Position numbers and translations under genes: made by a program
DNA from: Chloroflexota bacterium
GTDB taxonomy: Bacteria > Chloroflexota > Dehalococcoidia > DSTF01 > RBG-16-68-14
DNA: 10,950 nucleotides
Direction of reading: 5' to 3'
Assembly: GCA_022563135.1 (NCBI GenBank)
Contig: JADFNZ010000052.1
Coordinates: 1 to 10,950 of the forward strand
Shown here: positions 1 to 6,610 of the stretch, piece after piece
How positions within the stretch are numbered: position 1 is the stretch's first letter
Layout: each line of letters opens with the position of its first letter
Notes under the pieces: model-generated
What the model saw: the letters and a program-made list of their open reading frames with translations, nothing else
What the model was told of the DNA's origin: nothing
The model's database searches: none

Positions 1-2
1 TG

Positions 3-509
3 TTACTGATCCCCACGAATGCTCTCCACATACGTTCTGAAGCCTGCGGTAAAAAACACATCCATGTACTCCCAATAAATCTGTTCGTCCGGATACGACA
101 CGAGATCTTCAATATACCTATCAAGCATGTCTGAGGGTCCGCTATAGAGGTAGTCCCCCTCCAAGCCCGCCCAGATGGTATCCAGATGTCTCCCCCAGAG
201 TATGCTCTGTTCGGCACTGAGGTTGTAGCGCTCGGAATAGGCTTGGATTAACGGGGAGAATCCGTCGACCGCCTTGACCTTGGCAAGGATCGTCGCCAGG
301 TCAGGGGTAGTGAGAAAGGACGCGGACATGCTCGTGGACCGATCTAAATTGGCCTGACGCTCAATTGCCGAGGTGTTGTTACCGACTTCCACGAGCAGGA
401 AGACCAGTGTGACAACGACGGCAAAGCTCGCTGTTATCTCAGCCCAGTGCGCCCACGATTGGAGATTCATCATATGGACATCGGTGCCCCCTAGCATCTG
501 GGCCCCCAC
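3..509 (-). CDS. Small single-pass membrane protein of unknown function
   Basis: The product is 168 residues from the GTG at 509. One hydrophobic segment lies near the N-terminus (about residues 25-42), followed by a soluble, aromatic-rich C-terminal part. The layout W-A-E-(I)...VVVTLVFLLVEVGNNTSAIERQ, a middle with TPDLATILAK, and an end containing YWEYMDVFFTAGFRTYVESI resembles a widespread uncharacterised family in environmental bacteria (N-terminal helix, then QIRQNT-like, ending W....F...F..YV). No catalytic motif is visible. The start is uncertain: ATG at 497 (preceded by GGTGGGGG) and tandem ATGs at 473 and 470 are alternatives, and relatives as I recall them begin near MNLQSW. G+C is clearly lower than in neighbours (about 42-60% per hand-counted 60-nt line against about 70% in the dehydrogenase gene), which suggests acquisition by transfer. 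The gene is complete; its TAA is at 3-5. Function unknown. Confidence 0.72.
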   Translation of the reverse strand: MGAQMLGGTDVHMMNLQSWAHWAEITASFAVVVTLVFLLVEVGNNTSAIERQANLDRSTSMSASFLTTPDLATILAKVKAVDGFSPLIQAYSERYNLSAEQSILWGRHLDTIWAGLEGDYLYSGPSDMLDRYIEDLVSYPDEQIYWEYMDVFFTAGFRTYVESIRGDQ

Positions 510-580
510 CGCCCGACGGCCCTGTGCAGCCGGAACCGAGACGATATGAGTATCTCGGTCTCTATTTTGTCCTAAGAGAT

Positions 581-697
581 ATGAGCGTTCGGATCATGGA
601 GCTTCAGCCGGGAGAGGCGGTCGAGGTCAGCGAAGACATCAAGGAGGGTCCGAAGGCCTTCGCCGAGAAGCGCAAGCCGGAGTGGAAGGGCCGCTAG
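581..697 (+). pseudogene. Truncated 3' end of an enoyl-CoA hydratase/isomerase gene
   Basis: Read from the ATG at 581, the frame gives 38 codons ending in TAG at 695-697. The last 22 residues (from codon 629) read SEDIKEGPKAFAEKRKPEW followed by KGR. This is the standard C-terminal tail of crotonase-fold enoyl-CoA hydratases (SED.KEG..AF.EKR.P...GR), which shuttle acyl-CoA intermediates in beta-oxidation. The roughly 230 preceding residues, including the CoA-binding and oxyanion-hole regions, are absent. The frame stays open upstream of 581 but its translation is not hydratase-like. The piece therefore looks like the leftover end of a gene whose 5' part was deleted or replaced. Its stop codon overlaps, in the palindrome CTAG at 694-697, the stop of the convergent lipoprotein gene. 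A short recoded peptide gene cannot be excluded but seems unlikely. Confidence 0.7.
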
Positions 698-1125
698 TAC
701 CGGCGGTCCGGGCGGGTGATCTGCCGCGCCAGGCGGACCGGCGCGCCCTCGGCCGTGTGATAGACGTACGTGTCGTTCCCGAACCACAGCACCACCTCGA
801 AGCCCGGCGTGATTACCTGGGCACAGACCTCGTCCTCTCCCGCCGCGCCCAGGCAGGCGTCCGGCCAGTCGCGCGGCTCAACCGACGTCAGCAGTATCTC
901 CTGAAAGTCCACATCAAGGCGGCCCGCCAGCTCCGCGCGCGCCATGCCTACAAGCTTCGCGGATCCTGCCGGGACGCCCACCACCGTGGCAGGCGCGTCT
1001 GTGTTCGGCAGCAGGCCGTTGCTAGGCAGCGGCGCGAGCGACGGACTGCCGTCGCTGTCGCCGCACGCGGCGAGGATTGCCAGCGCCGTTAGGACGATCG
1101 GTAGCGCGAGCGTGAGGCGGCCCAT
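694..1125 (-). CDS. Small secreted lipoprotein with conserved W-P-D-A-C / TPG / Y-x-YHT domain
   Basis: From the ATG at 1125 the product has 143 residues. Residues 1-20 form a lipoprotein signal peptide with lipobox L-A-A-C (Cys21), so the mature protein should be tethered to the outer face of the membrane. A Ser/Pro-rich spacer (about 22-55) precedes a compact domain (about 58-137) with WPDACLG (87-93), CAQVITPGFEV (101-111) and YVYHT (120-124). Cys91 and Cys101 may form a disulfide. This W.D..LG...C.QV.TPG....Y.YHT pattern matches an uncharacterised family I recall in Chloroflexota and cyanobacteria; its function is unknown. An in-frame GTG at 1149 would add eight residues. I prefer 1125 because it leaves a normal signal peptide and because a TATGAT hexamer lies 6 nt before it, which would put the transcript start inside that extension. 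No Shine-Dalgarno is evident. Confidence 0.8.
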   Translation of the reverse strand: MGRLTLALPIVLTALAILAACGDSDGSPSLAPLPSNGLLPNTDAPATVVGVPAGSAKLVGMARAELAGRLDVDFQEILLTSVEPRDWPDACLGAAGEDEVCAQVITPGFEVVLWFGNDTYVYHTAEGAPVRLARQITRPDRRY

Positions 1126-1131
1126 GCAGCG

Positions 1132-1137
1132 ATCATA
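1132..1137 (-). promoter_or_regulatory. Candidate -10 element (TATGAT) of the lipoprotein gene
   Basis: TATGAT on the minus strand matches the -10 consensus at five of six bases and ends 6 nt before the ATG at 1125. Transcription would start at or next to the start codon, giving a leaderless mRNA. No -35 match is visible at the usual spacing. Inferred from sequence only. Confidence 0.45.
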
Positions 1138-1149
1138 CACCCACGACAC

Positions 1150-1178
1150 TTGACATAGCTACGCGCTCGCAGCAAGAT
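1150..1178 (+). promoter_or_regulatory. Candidate sigma-70 promoter of the dehydrogenase gene
   Basis: A perfect -35 hexamer TTGACA (1150-1155) is followed after 17 nt by CAAGAT (1173-1178), which keeps the A at position 2 and the AT at positions 5-6 of the -10 box. This predicts a start near 1185 and a leader of about 45 nt. The leader carries a strong ribosome-binding site, AAAGGAAGG (1215-1223), 7 nt before the ATG at 1231. Unlike most other units here, this gene has a normal leader and Shine-Dalgarno. Confidence 0.45.
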
Positions 1179-1230
1179 ACGGGCGACCCCCGTTGGTGGC
1201 ATACTTCACACGCGAAAGGAAGGTTCACTT

Positions 1231-2346
1231 ATGGCAGAGAAGGGGAAGGCCGCCGTGTTTCAGGGCCCGGGGAAAGGCTACGAGATCCAGGAGTTCGACA
1301 TACCGGACCCGGAACCCGAGGCGATCCTGATCAAGGTGAGCATGGGCGGCGTCTGTGGCTCCGATCTCCACTTCTGGCGCGGCGATTCGCCCGCCTTCGC
1401 CGCGATGACGAACCGCGTCGGCGGCCACGAGATGACCGGCCGAGTGGCGACGCTGGGCGCGAACATTACCACGGACTCGCTCGGCCAGCCGCTCAAGGAG
1501 GGTGACCGCGTCTGCTACGCCTACTTCTACCCCTGCAACCGCTGTTACCAGTGCAACAAGGGCGAGTTCGCCGCCTGCCCAAACAAGGTGGGCCGGATGA
1601 TGACCGGTGGCTCACCATTCAACGGCGCCTACGGCGAGTACTACGACCTCCGTCCCGGCCACTGGGTCTTCAAAGTCCCGGATGAACTCTCGGACGAGAT
1701 GGTCACGCCCGTCAACTGCGCGCTCTCCCAAGTCATCTACGGCCTGCAGCAGGCCGGCTTCAAGATGGGCGATACGCTCGTCGTGCAGGGCGCGGGCGGT
1801 CTGGGCACGAACGCCTGCGCCGTCGCGAAGGAGATGGGCGCCGCCCAGGTGATCGTGATCGACGGCGTGGCCGGACGGCTGGAGCTCGCGAAGCAGTTCG
1901 GCGCGGATCACACGATCAACCTCACCGAGCTCCAGGACCCAGCCGCGCGGATCCAGAAGGTGCAGGAGCTAACCGGCGGCCGCGGCGCCGACGTCGTCGG
2001 CGAGTTCGTCGGACTGCCGGCCGTCGTGCCGGAGGGCCTCGCGATGGTGCGCAACGGCGGCACCTACTTAGAGATCGGCAACATCAGCTTCGGCCAGAGC
2101 GTCGAGATCGACCCGTCCGCGCTCGTCTGGGGCTCGAAGACGATCGTCGGTGTCACTATGTACGACCCGTGGGTGATCCCGCATGCGCTCGACTTCCTGA
2201 TGCGCACGAAGGACAAGTATCCGCACGAGGAGGTCGTCTCGCACGACAAGTACCCGCTCGCGGACATCAACAAGGCGTTCGAGGATGCGGAGTGGCAGCG
2301 CGACGGCGATGCGACGAAGGTACGCCGCGCCGTCATCGTGCCGTAG
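1231..2346 (+). CDS. Zinc-dependent medium-chain alcohol dehydrogenase
   Basis: A 371-residue cytoplasmic oxidoreductase of the medium-chain dehydrogenase/reductase superfamily that should oxidise an alcohol to an aldehyde or ketone (or the reverse) with NAD(H). The GroES-like catalytic domain (about 1-150) has GVCGSD (Cys42 as zinc ligand, Asp45), GGHE (His66, Glu67) and a structural-zinc lobe with Cys102, Cys105, Cys108 and Cys116. Cys163 is a likely third catalytic-zinc ligand. The Rossmann domain (about 165-320) has GAGGLG at 187-192, and Asp211 closes the second strand, which points to NAD rather than NADP. Length is normal. The start is secured by AAAGGAAGG 7 nt upstream. The closest subgroup I can suggest is the TM0436-like/threonine-dehydrogenase-like branch; the substrate cannot be read from the sequence. 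It appears monocistronic, ending at a strong stem-loop. Confidence 0.93.
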   Translation: MAEKGKAAVFQGPGKGYEIQEFDIPDPEPEAILIKVSMGGVCGSDLHFWRGDSPAFAAMTNRVGGHEMTGRVATLGANITTDSLGQPLKEGDRVCYAYFYPCNRCYQCNKGEFAACPNKVGRMMTGGSPFNGAYGEYYDLRPGHWVFKVPDELSDEMVTPVNCALSQVIYGLQQAGFKMGDTLVVQGAGGLGTNACAVAKEMGAAQVIVIDGVAGRLELAKQFGADHTINLTELQDPAARIQKVQELTGGRGADVVGEFVGLPAVVPEGLAMVRNGGTYLEIGNISFGQSVEIDPSALVWGSKTIVGVTMYDPWVIPHALDFLMRTKDKYPHEEVVSHDKYPLADINKAFEDAEWQRDGDATKVRRAVIVP

Positions 2347-2368
2347 GTTGCGCAGAAGCGCGAAACAA

Positions 2369-2403
2369 CAGCAGGTGTTCCGACTATGTCGGAGCGCCTG
2401 TTG
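2369..2403. terminator. Stem-loop terminator between convergent genes
   Basis: Positions 2369-2384 can pair with 2388-2403 in an uninterrupted 16-bp stem (three G-U pairs as plus-strand RNA) closed by a TAT loop. The core is TCCGAC/GTCGGA. It lies between the dehydrogenase stop (2346) and the stop of the convergent ABC permease (2412). On the minus strand the stem is followed by TTGTTTCG, a modest U-rich tail, so it looks most like an intrinsic terminator for the hydrolase/ABC operon. The plus-strand tail (CGATCTCCTC) is poorer in T. Confidence 0.72.
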
Positions 2404-2411
2404 CGATCTCC

Positions 2412-3299
2412 TCAGGCGTGGAGGTCTCGCCGCAGGAAGACCGTGTAAGCGATGGCGAGAAAGACGGCGCAGTACAGTGCCAGTACGAGCGCGGCCACCG
2501 TCGGGTCGGGCAGCTCTGAGGCGGCTGGAGGCGGAAACTCGCGGGGCGATAGGCTGATCGAGCCAGGCACGAAGCCAACGCGGTTCTCGGCCAAGATCGC
2601 CAGGACGTTGTGCCCAGGAAAGAAGCCGCGGGCGTCCGCCGTTGCGCCGCCAATCCCGCCCAGCACAGCCAGGACGATCGCCTCTACGAAGGCGTAGAGC
2701 AGCACGCCCGTCACGCCGACCGTGGTGGAGCGGCCGACCACGGCCAGCGAGAATCCGAGTAGGCCATAGGGCAACATGGAATAGCCCGCGCGCCCGGCCA
2801 TGAGGGCGATGTCTCCAATCGAAGGCCCGTCCCCGCCGGTAATCTCTAGCGTGATGGGCTGGCCCGCCAATCGCGTGGCTATGACAGAAAACACAAACGC
2901 CACAATGACGGCGGTGACAAATCCGGCAGCGCCAAGAACGGCTAGAGCGAGCAGCTTCGTCGTCAAGTAGTGGGTGCGCCCTTGCCCTCGGATGAGCGCC
3001 TGCCGTACGGTGCCCCAGCCGAACTCGGTCGCGACGACCGAGGCGGCGAGAACCCCAAGCAGGATGCCACCCCAGAATTGGATCGTACTCAGGAACGGCG
3101 GTATCGCCCACGGCAGCGTGAAGGTAACGAGCCCATCATGCCTAAACGTCGGATCGTCCTCCATGCGCCAGTTCAGATAGCCTGCGAGAAAGATCTGAAC
3201 GCCGAGCAGTAAGATCAGCGCCGCGAGGAGCACATAAGGGATCCATCGGCGGCGCACCTTCAGCAGCTCCGCATCGAGTATCTTAAGCGATGGCACCAC
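2412..3299 (-). CDS. ABC-2 type transporter permease
   Basis: A 295-residue integral membrane protein with six likely membrane segments (about 19-41, 68-91, 116-141, 173-188, 191-216 and 267-288), a size and topology typical of ABC-2 exporter permeases. The stretch EFGWGTVRQALIRGQGR (92-108) after segment 2 matches the usual cytoplasmic E..GT.R..L coupling region that contacts the ATPase. A long, Pro-rich external loop lies between segments 5 and 6 (about 217-266). The gene starts at GTG 3299 inside the 3' end of the ATPase gene (17-nt overlap), so translation is probably coupled; a second GTG follows directly. With the ATPase it should form a two-plus-two exporter in the cytoplasmic membrane. 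The substrate (lipid, drug, peptide or polymer) cannot be told from the sequence. Confidence 0.88.
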   Translation of the reverse strand: MVPSLKILDAELLKVRRRWIPYVLLAALILLLGVQIFLAGYLNWRMEDDPTFRHDGLVTFTLPWAIPPFLSTIQFWGGILLGVLAASVVATEFGWGTVRQALIRGQGRTHYLTTKLLALAVLGAAGFVTAVIVAFVFSVIATRLAGQPITLEITGGDGPSIGDIALMAGRAGYSMLPYGLLGFSLAVVGRSTTVGVTGVLLYAFVEAIVLAVLGGIGGATADARGFFPGHNVLAILAENRVGFVPGSISLSPREFPPPAASELPDPTVAALVLALYCAVFLAIAYTVFLRRDLHA

Positions 3300-4224
3300 C
3301 GTCGCCGGTTACCTCCAAGAAGAAGTCCTCTAGCGTGCCCCCGCGGAGCCGGAGCTCCGAAAGATACACCCCGCGCTTCGCGAGGGCGCGGCTGATCTCT
3401 GCCGCCCGATCCGGAGCTGCTTCCACGAGCAGGCAGTCCCCCTCCCGCTCGACGCCCTTCACCCAATCGAGCTTGGCCAGCACTTCGATCGCTGCGTCGA
3501 TGTCTGTCACGCGCAGCTGCAATCGTTCCCCCCGACGCAACAGAGACGCGACGGAGCCCTGGGCGATGAGCTTGCCATCTTTGACGATGCCAACATCGTC
3601 GCACATCTGCTCTACTTCGCCGAGCAGATGGCTGGAGACGAATACGGTCTTGCCGAGTGTCTTCAGCTCGCGGATGAGGTCGCGAAACTCTCGCATCCCC
3701 GCCGGGTCCAGCCCGTTCGTCGGCTCGTCGAGAATGAGGAACTCAGGATCGTGCAGGAGGGCGGCGGCCAGCGCCAGCCGCTGCTTCATCCCCTGGGAGT
3801 ACGTCCGGACTTTGTCGTTAGCCCGGCGGGAAAGCTGAACCAGCTCCAGCACCTCATCTCTCCGCGCGGGTCCTCCTGAGTCACCAAGCGCTGACCAGAC
3901 CCGCAGGTTCTCGCGGGCAGAGAGATGGGGGAAGTAGGCCTGACCTTCCAGAACGGCGCCGGTGCGCCGGAGCGCGGCCGAAAGATAACGTCGCGTGTCG
4001 AGTCCGAAGAGCTCGATATGCCCGGAGCTGGCGCTGATGAGGCCGAGCAGGAGCGAGATCGTCGTCGTCTTGCCGGCGCCATTGGGCCCCAGGAAGCCGT
4101 AGACCTGCCCCCGGCGTACCTCCAGATCGATGCCGTCCAAGGCGCGGATGCGCCCGTAGCGCTTGCTCAGGCCGACGGTGCGGAGGACGACATCGTGGTC
4201 ACCGCCAGACATCGGTTCCCCCAT
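3283..4224 (-). CDS. ABC transporter ATP-binding protein (ABC-2 exporter type)
   Basis: A 313-residue cytoplasmic ATPase that powers the adjacent permease. The motifs are complete and in order: Walker A GPNGAGKTT (46-54), Q-loop Gln95, signature YSQGMKQR (142-149, the SQGM form typical of CcmA/drug-export ATPases), Walker B FLILDEP (162-168), D-loop GLDP (171-174) and switch His199. Residues about 230-305 form the C-terminal extension seen in DrrA/BcrA-like ATPases, including GTLEDFFLEVTG (296-307). The ATG at 4224 lies only 7 nt after the hydrolase stop. An ATG at 4212 with GGGGGA just upstream is an equally good start and would shorten the protein by four residues. The 3' end overlaps the permease gene by 17 nt, which confirms an operon. 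Confidence 0.93.
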   Translation of the reverse strand: MGEPMSGGDHDVVLRTVGLSKRYGRIRALDGIDLEVRRGQVYGFLGPNGAGKTTTISLLLGLISASSGHIELFGLDTRRYLSAALRRTGAVLEGQAYFPHLSARENLRVWSALGDSGGPARRDEVLELVQLSRRANDKVRTYSQGMKQRLALAAALLHDPEFLILDEPTNGLDPAGMREFRDLIRELKTLGKTVFVSSHLLGEVEQMCDDVGIVKDGKLIAQGSVASLLRRGERLQLRVTDIDAAIEVLAKLDWVKGVEREGDCLLVEAAPDRAAEISRALAKRGVYLSELRLRGGTLEDFFLEVTGDGGAIA

Positions 4225-4231
4225 CGCAGAC

Positions 4232-5158
4232 TCAGCGTTCGCCCGTCTGAGCTAGATGCCCAGGGATTGGGACGCTCTGCGTCAGCGACTCGCGGAAGAA
4301 GTCCACGACGCGCCGTTCGTACTCCTCCGGAGCCGCCTGCCAGCCTCGCGCGTGGTCCGCGCCCTCGATCAGCCAGTAGCGGCGGCCCTCGCCGGCTGCC
4401 TCGAACAGCAGCAGCGCCTCTTCCGCGCCAACGACGGCGTCGCTCCCGTCCGCGATGAAGAAGATCGGCAGACCGCCCAGCGCGCCGGCGGCGTCCAGCG
4501 GTCGCAACGCATCGAGCGACTGTCCAATCTGACGTTCCATGAGCAGCTTGGCGAGGTTCGCCACCGGGAAGCTGGGCAGGTGAAAGTAGTGGCGCAGGCT
4601 GCGGTTCATGATCGTCTCGATGCTCGCGAACGGAGACTCGGCGACGATGGCGCGGACGCGCTCATCGCCCGCGGCGACCAGCAGCGCCACGACGCCCCCG
4701 GTCGACATGCCGAACACGCCGATGCGACGCGCGTCCACATCCGGCCGCGCAACCACATAGTCCAGCGCGCCGGCCAGGTCGTGCTGCTCCAGCAGGCCGA
4801 CGGTGACGGCGTCACCATCACTCTCGCCCCGGTTCCGCTGGTCGAAGAGGAGGACCGAGAACCCCGCGCGATGAAGGAAGTCCGCGTGTGGCAGCACCTC
4901 AGCCCTGCTCCGGCTCCAGCCATGCGCCAGGACAACCGTCGGGCTCGGCAAAGCGCCGGCGGCAGGGATGTACCACCCGGCCAGCCGGAGACCGTCTCTG
5001 CTCGGAAAGGAGACCTCCTCGGCGGGTAGATCGAAGTCCCCCAGTCCGTGGTCCTCCTGCTTTCGCGCTGGGTGGAGGACGCCGCGCGCGACGAACCAGG
5101 CCACCAGGAGCGGCACTCCGGCCAGCACATACGCGGCGAGAACGAGACGGGCTAGCAT
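4232..5158 (-). CDS. Membrane-anchored alpha/beta hydrolase
   Basis: A 308-residue serine hydrolase. Residues about 3-27 form an N-terminal membrane anchor; the catalytic domain follows. HGWSRSR (79-85) supplies the oxyanion-hole turn. GMSTGG (150-155) is the nucleophile elbow with Ser152, SDAVVG (239-244) contains the probable acid Asp240, and GADHARG (266-272) contains the catalytic His269, so the triad is complete. DQRNRGESDGD (106-116) is the conserved strand/loop of the COG1073-like (Bem46-like) group, whose members are esterases, acyl-transferases or peptidases. It is the first gene of an operon with an ABC exporter, so it may process the exported substrate at the membrane; this is inference. 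There is no clear Shine-Dalgarno before the ATG at 5158, but -10-like hexamers lie 7-12 nt upstream. Confidence 0.9.
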   Translation of the reverse strand: MLARLVLAAYVLAGVPLLVAWFVARGVLHPARKQEDHGLGDFDLPAEEVSFPSRDGLRLAGWYIPAAGALPSPTVVLAHGWSRSRAEVLPHADFLHRAGFSVLLFDQRNRGESDGDAVTVGLLEQHDLAGALDYVVARPDVDARRIGVFGMSTGGVVALLVAAGDERVRAIVAESPFASIETIMNRSLRHYFHLPSFPVANLAKLLMERQIGQSLDALRPLDAAGALGGLPIFFIADGSDAVVGAEEALLLFEAAGEGRRYWLIEGADHARGWQAAPEEYERRVVDFFRESLTQSVPIPGHLAQTGER

Positions 5159-5165
5159 GACGCTG

Positions 5166-5200
5166 AGGGTATGCTAACGCGCGCCACGGTCCAGGGACAA
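5166..5200 (-). promoter_or_regulatory. Candidate promoter of the hydrolase/ABC operon
   Basis: On the minus strand TTGTCC (5195-5200) and TAGCAT (5171-5176) are separated by 18 nt, a fair -35/-10 pair. The overlapping hexamer TACCCT (5166-5171) is an alternative -10. Either would start the transcript within a few bases of the ATG at 5158, which lacks a Shine-Dalgarno, so a leaderless mRNA is possible. Confidence 0.35.
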
Positions 5201-5206
5201 GCGGCC

Positions 5207-5236
5207 CCGGAGCCCCGCCCATGGGCGTGGCTCCGG
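5207..5236. promoter_or_regulatory. 30-bp near-perfect palindrome, candidate operator
   Basis: The left arm CCGGAGCCCCGCCCA (5207-5221) and the right arm TGGGCGTGGCTCCGG (5222-5236) are reverse complements except for one base pair (5215 versus 5228). The centre, CGCCCATGGGCG, is a perfect 12-bp palindrome with no spacer. It sits in the 117-nt gap between the divergent hydrolase/ABC operon and the exchanger gene, just upstream of both candidate core promoters. That position suits binding by a dimeric regulator acting on both sides. A dispersed REP-like repeat is the alternative. Confidence 0.5.
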
Positions 5237-5258
5237 CCAATATTCCCAGCGCGCCTCC

Positions 5259-5264
5259 TATGCT
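5259..5264 (+). promoter_or_regulatory. Candidate -10 element (TATGCT) of the exchanger gene
   Basis: TATGCT keeps the T, A and final T of the -10 consensus and ends 11 nt before the ATG at 5276, so the 5' leader would be only a few bases. There is no Shine-Dalgarno. The same heptamer TATGCTA also occurs at 5170-5176, at the hydrolase promoter. No -35 match is visible. Confidence 0.38.
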
Positions 5265-5275
5265 AGGCTGAGTCG

Positions 5276-6580
5276 ATGCCCGACAGCACCGCGCGCCCCC
5301 ACGACACAAAAGCGCAGAGCGCCAACGCAAAGGGCTGGCTCCCGATCGCCGCCGCGACTGCGGTCGCCGCGCCGGCGCTGGTACTTCGCGGCCTGGAGGT
5401 CACGGGGATAGCGGAGCTTGGCCTGGCCAGCGGCCTGGAATCCGCGATCTTCGGGCTCACCATCCTTGCGGCGGCGACGCTCCTCATCTGGGCGTCCGAG
5501 GTGGCGGAGCGGCTCATCTCGGCCACGCTCGCGCTGGCCGTGCTCGCCATTATCGCGGTGCTGCCGGAGTACGCGGTAGACCTCTTCTTCGCCTGGACAG
5601 CGCCGGACAATCCCGAGAACGCGCAGCTCGCGCTTGCGAACATGACCGGCGCCAACCGCCTGCTCATCGGCTTCGCCTGGCCCTTGGTCTTCCTCGTTTT
5701 CTGGCTGCGCCAGAAGAAGGGAACGCGAAAGCGAACGCTCCGGATTGGCGAGGACAGCTCGACCGGCATCGTCTTCCTCGGCATCGCCACGCTCTACAGC
5801 TTCAGCATCCCGCTGCGCGGCAACCTTTCGCTGATCGACAGCGGCGTGCTCATAAGCCTCTTCGCCTTGTATCTCATCATCTCGTCGCGCTCGCCGCCGC
5901 GAGAGGAGGGCGAGCTCATCGGCCCATCGGTGGTGATCGCTGCGCTGCCGCTGCGCACCCGATGGGCCGCGATCATCGGGATCTTCGTCTTCGCCGCCGC
6001 GACGGTCTTCGCCGCGGCAGAGCCGTTCGCGGAGGGGCTCGTCGACACCGGCAAGTCGGCGGGCATCGACGAGTTCCTTCTGATCCAGTGGGTAGCGCCG
6101 CTCGCCTCCGAGGCGCCGGAGTTCCTCCTGGCGGCGATGCTTGCCCTGCGCGGCCGGGCGATGGCCGGCATGACGCTGCTCATCTCCTCGAAGGTGAACC
6201 AGTGGACGCTGCTCGTGGGCTCGCTGCCGCTGGCCTTCGCCATCTCCGGCGGCAGCTTCTCGCCGCTGAACATCGAGTCGCGGCAGGTGGAGGAGGTTTT
6301 CCTCACGGCAGCCCAGTCGATCTTCGCCGTCGCCGTACTCACGAACCTGCGCTTCTCGGCCAGGGAGGCGATCCTCATCTTCGTGCTCTTCACCGCACAG
6401 CTCGTCATCCCGATCGAGACGGTGCGGATCGGCTTCGGCGCAGGGTACATGGTGCTCGCGATCGGCTGGTTCGTCGCCCAGCGGGGATCTATCTTTGGAC
6501 GTCTTAGGGAGACGAAAGAGCAGGCGTTTGGCACGCCGGCCCCGGCGCCGCCGCACGGCGCAAACCCGAACGGCGACTGA
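5276..6580 (+). CDS. CaCA-family (sodium/calcium exchanger-like) membrane protein
   Basis: A 434-residue polytopic membrane protein with about ten hydrophobic segments arranged as two homologous halves, as in the Ca2+:cation antiporter superfamily. The first alpha-repeat lies at about 60-135 and contains VLPEYAVDLFF (95-105, with Glu98) and ALANMTGANRLL (119-130). The second lies at about 270-320 and contains ASEAPEFLLAA (277-287, with Glu282) and ISSKVNQWTLLVGS (303-316). The paired P-E and the N/GAN motifs are the ion-coordinating elements of known exchangers, but the usual GTS before PE and GN..GSN are altered. This is a divergent subgroup, and ion specificity should not be assumed. A charged cytoplasmic loop (about 143-162) and a soluble tail (about 405-434) flank the core. 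It is divergent from the hydrolase operon and 44 nt upstream of the peptidase gene. Confidence 0.85.
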   Translation: MPDSTARPHDTKAQSANAKGWLPIAAATAVAAPALVLRGLEVTGIAELGLASGLESAIFGLTILAAATLLIWASEVAERLISATLALAVLAIIAVLPEYAVDLFFAWTAPDNPENAQLALANMTGANRLLIGFAWPLVFLVFWLRQKKGTRKRTLRIGEDSSTGIVFLGIATLYSFSIPLRGNLSLIDSGVLISLFALYLIISSRSPPREEGELIGPSVVIAALPLRTRWAAIIGIFVFAAATVFAAAEPFAEGLVDTGKSAGIDEFLLIQWVAPLASEAPEFLLAAMLALRGRAMAGMTLLISSKVNQWTLLVGSLPLAFAISGGSFSPLNIESRQVEEVFLTAAQSIFAVAVLTNLRFSAREAILIFVLFTAQLVIPIETVRIGFGAGYMVLAIGWFVAQRGSIFGRLRETKEQAFGTPAPAPPHGANPNGD

Positions 6581-6610
6581 GCGCCTGTTCCCCCACCACA
6601 AGCGATGCGT

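Noticed and set aside
536..562. Imperfect hairpin (GAGAC...GTCTC with inner GATA/TATC) followed by a short T-rich stretch
   Set aside because: The stem is broken by a 3-nt bulge and no gene on the plus strand ends before it. It was not called as a terminator.
1231..2346. Specific assignment of the dehydrogenase (for example threonine or sorbitol dehydrogenase)
   Set aside because: The zinc and NAD motifs are shared by many subfamilies and nothing in the neighbourhood indicates a substrate, so no gene symbol was given.
2068..3111. 347-residue minus-strand frame overlapping the dehydrogenase and permease genes
   Set aside because: It runs through the terminator stem-loop and two well-supported genes, and its translation is Arg/His-rich without domain signatures.
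5258..6601. Long 447-residue minus-strand open frame opposite the exchanger gene
   Set aside because: The translation is an Arg/Glu/Asp-rich string without fold-like patterns, as expected for the antisense of a GC-rich gene. The plus-strand frame has clear membrane segments and alpha-repeats.
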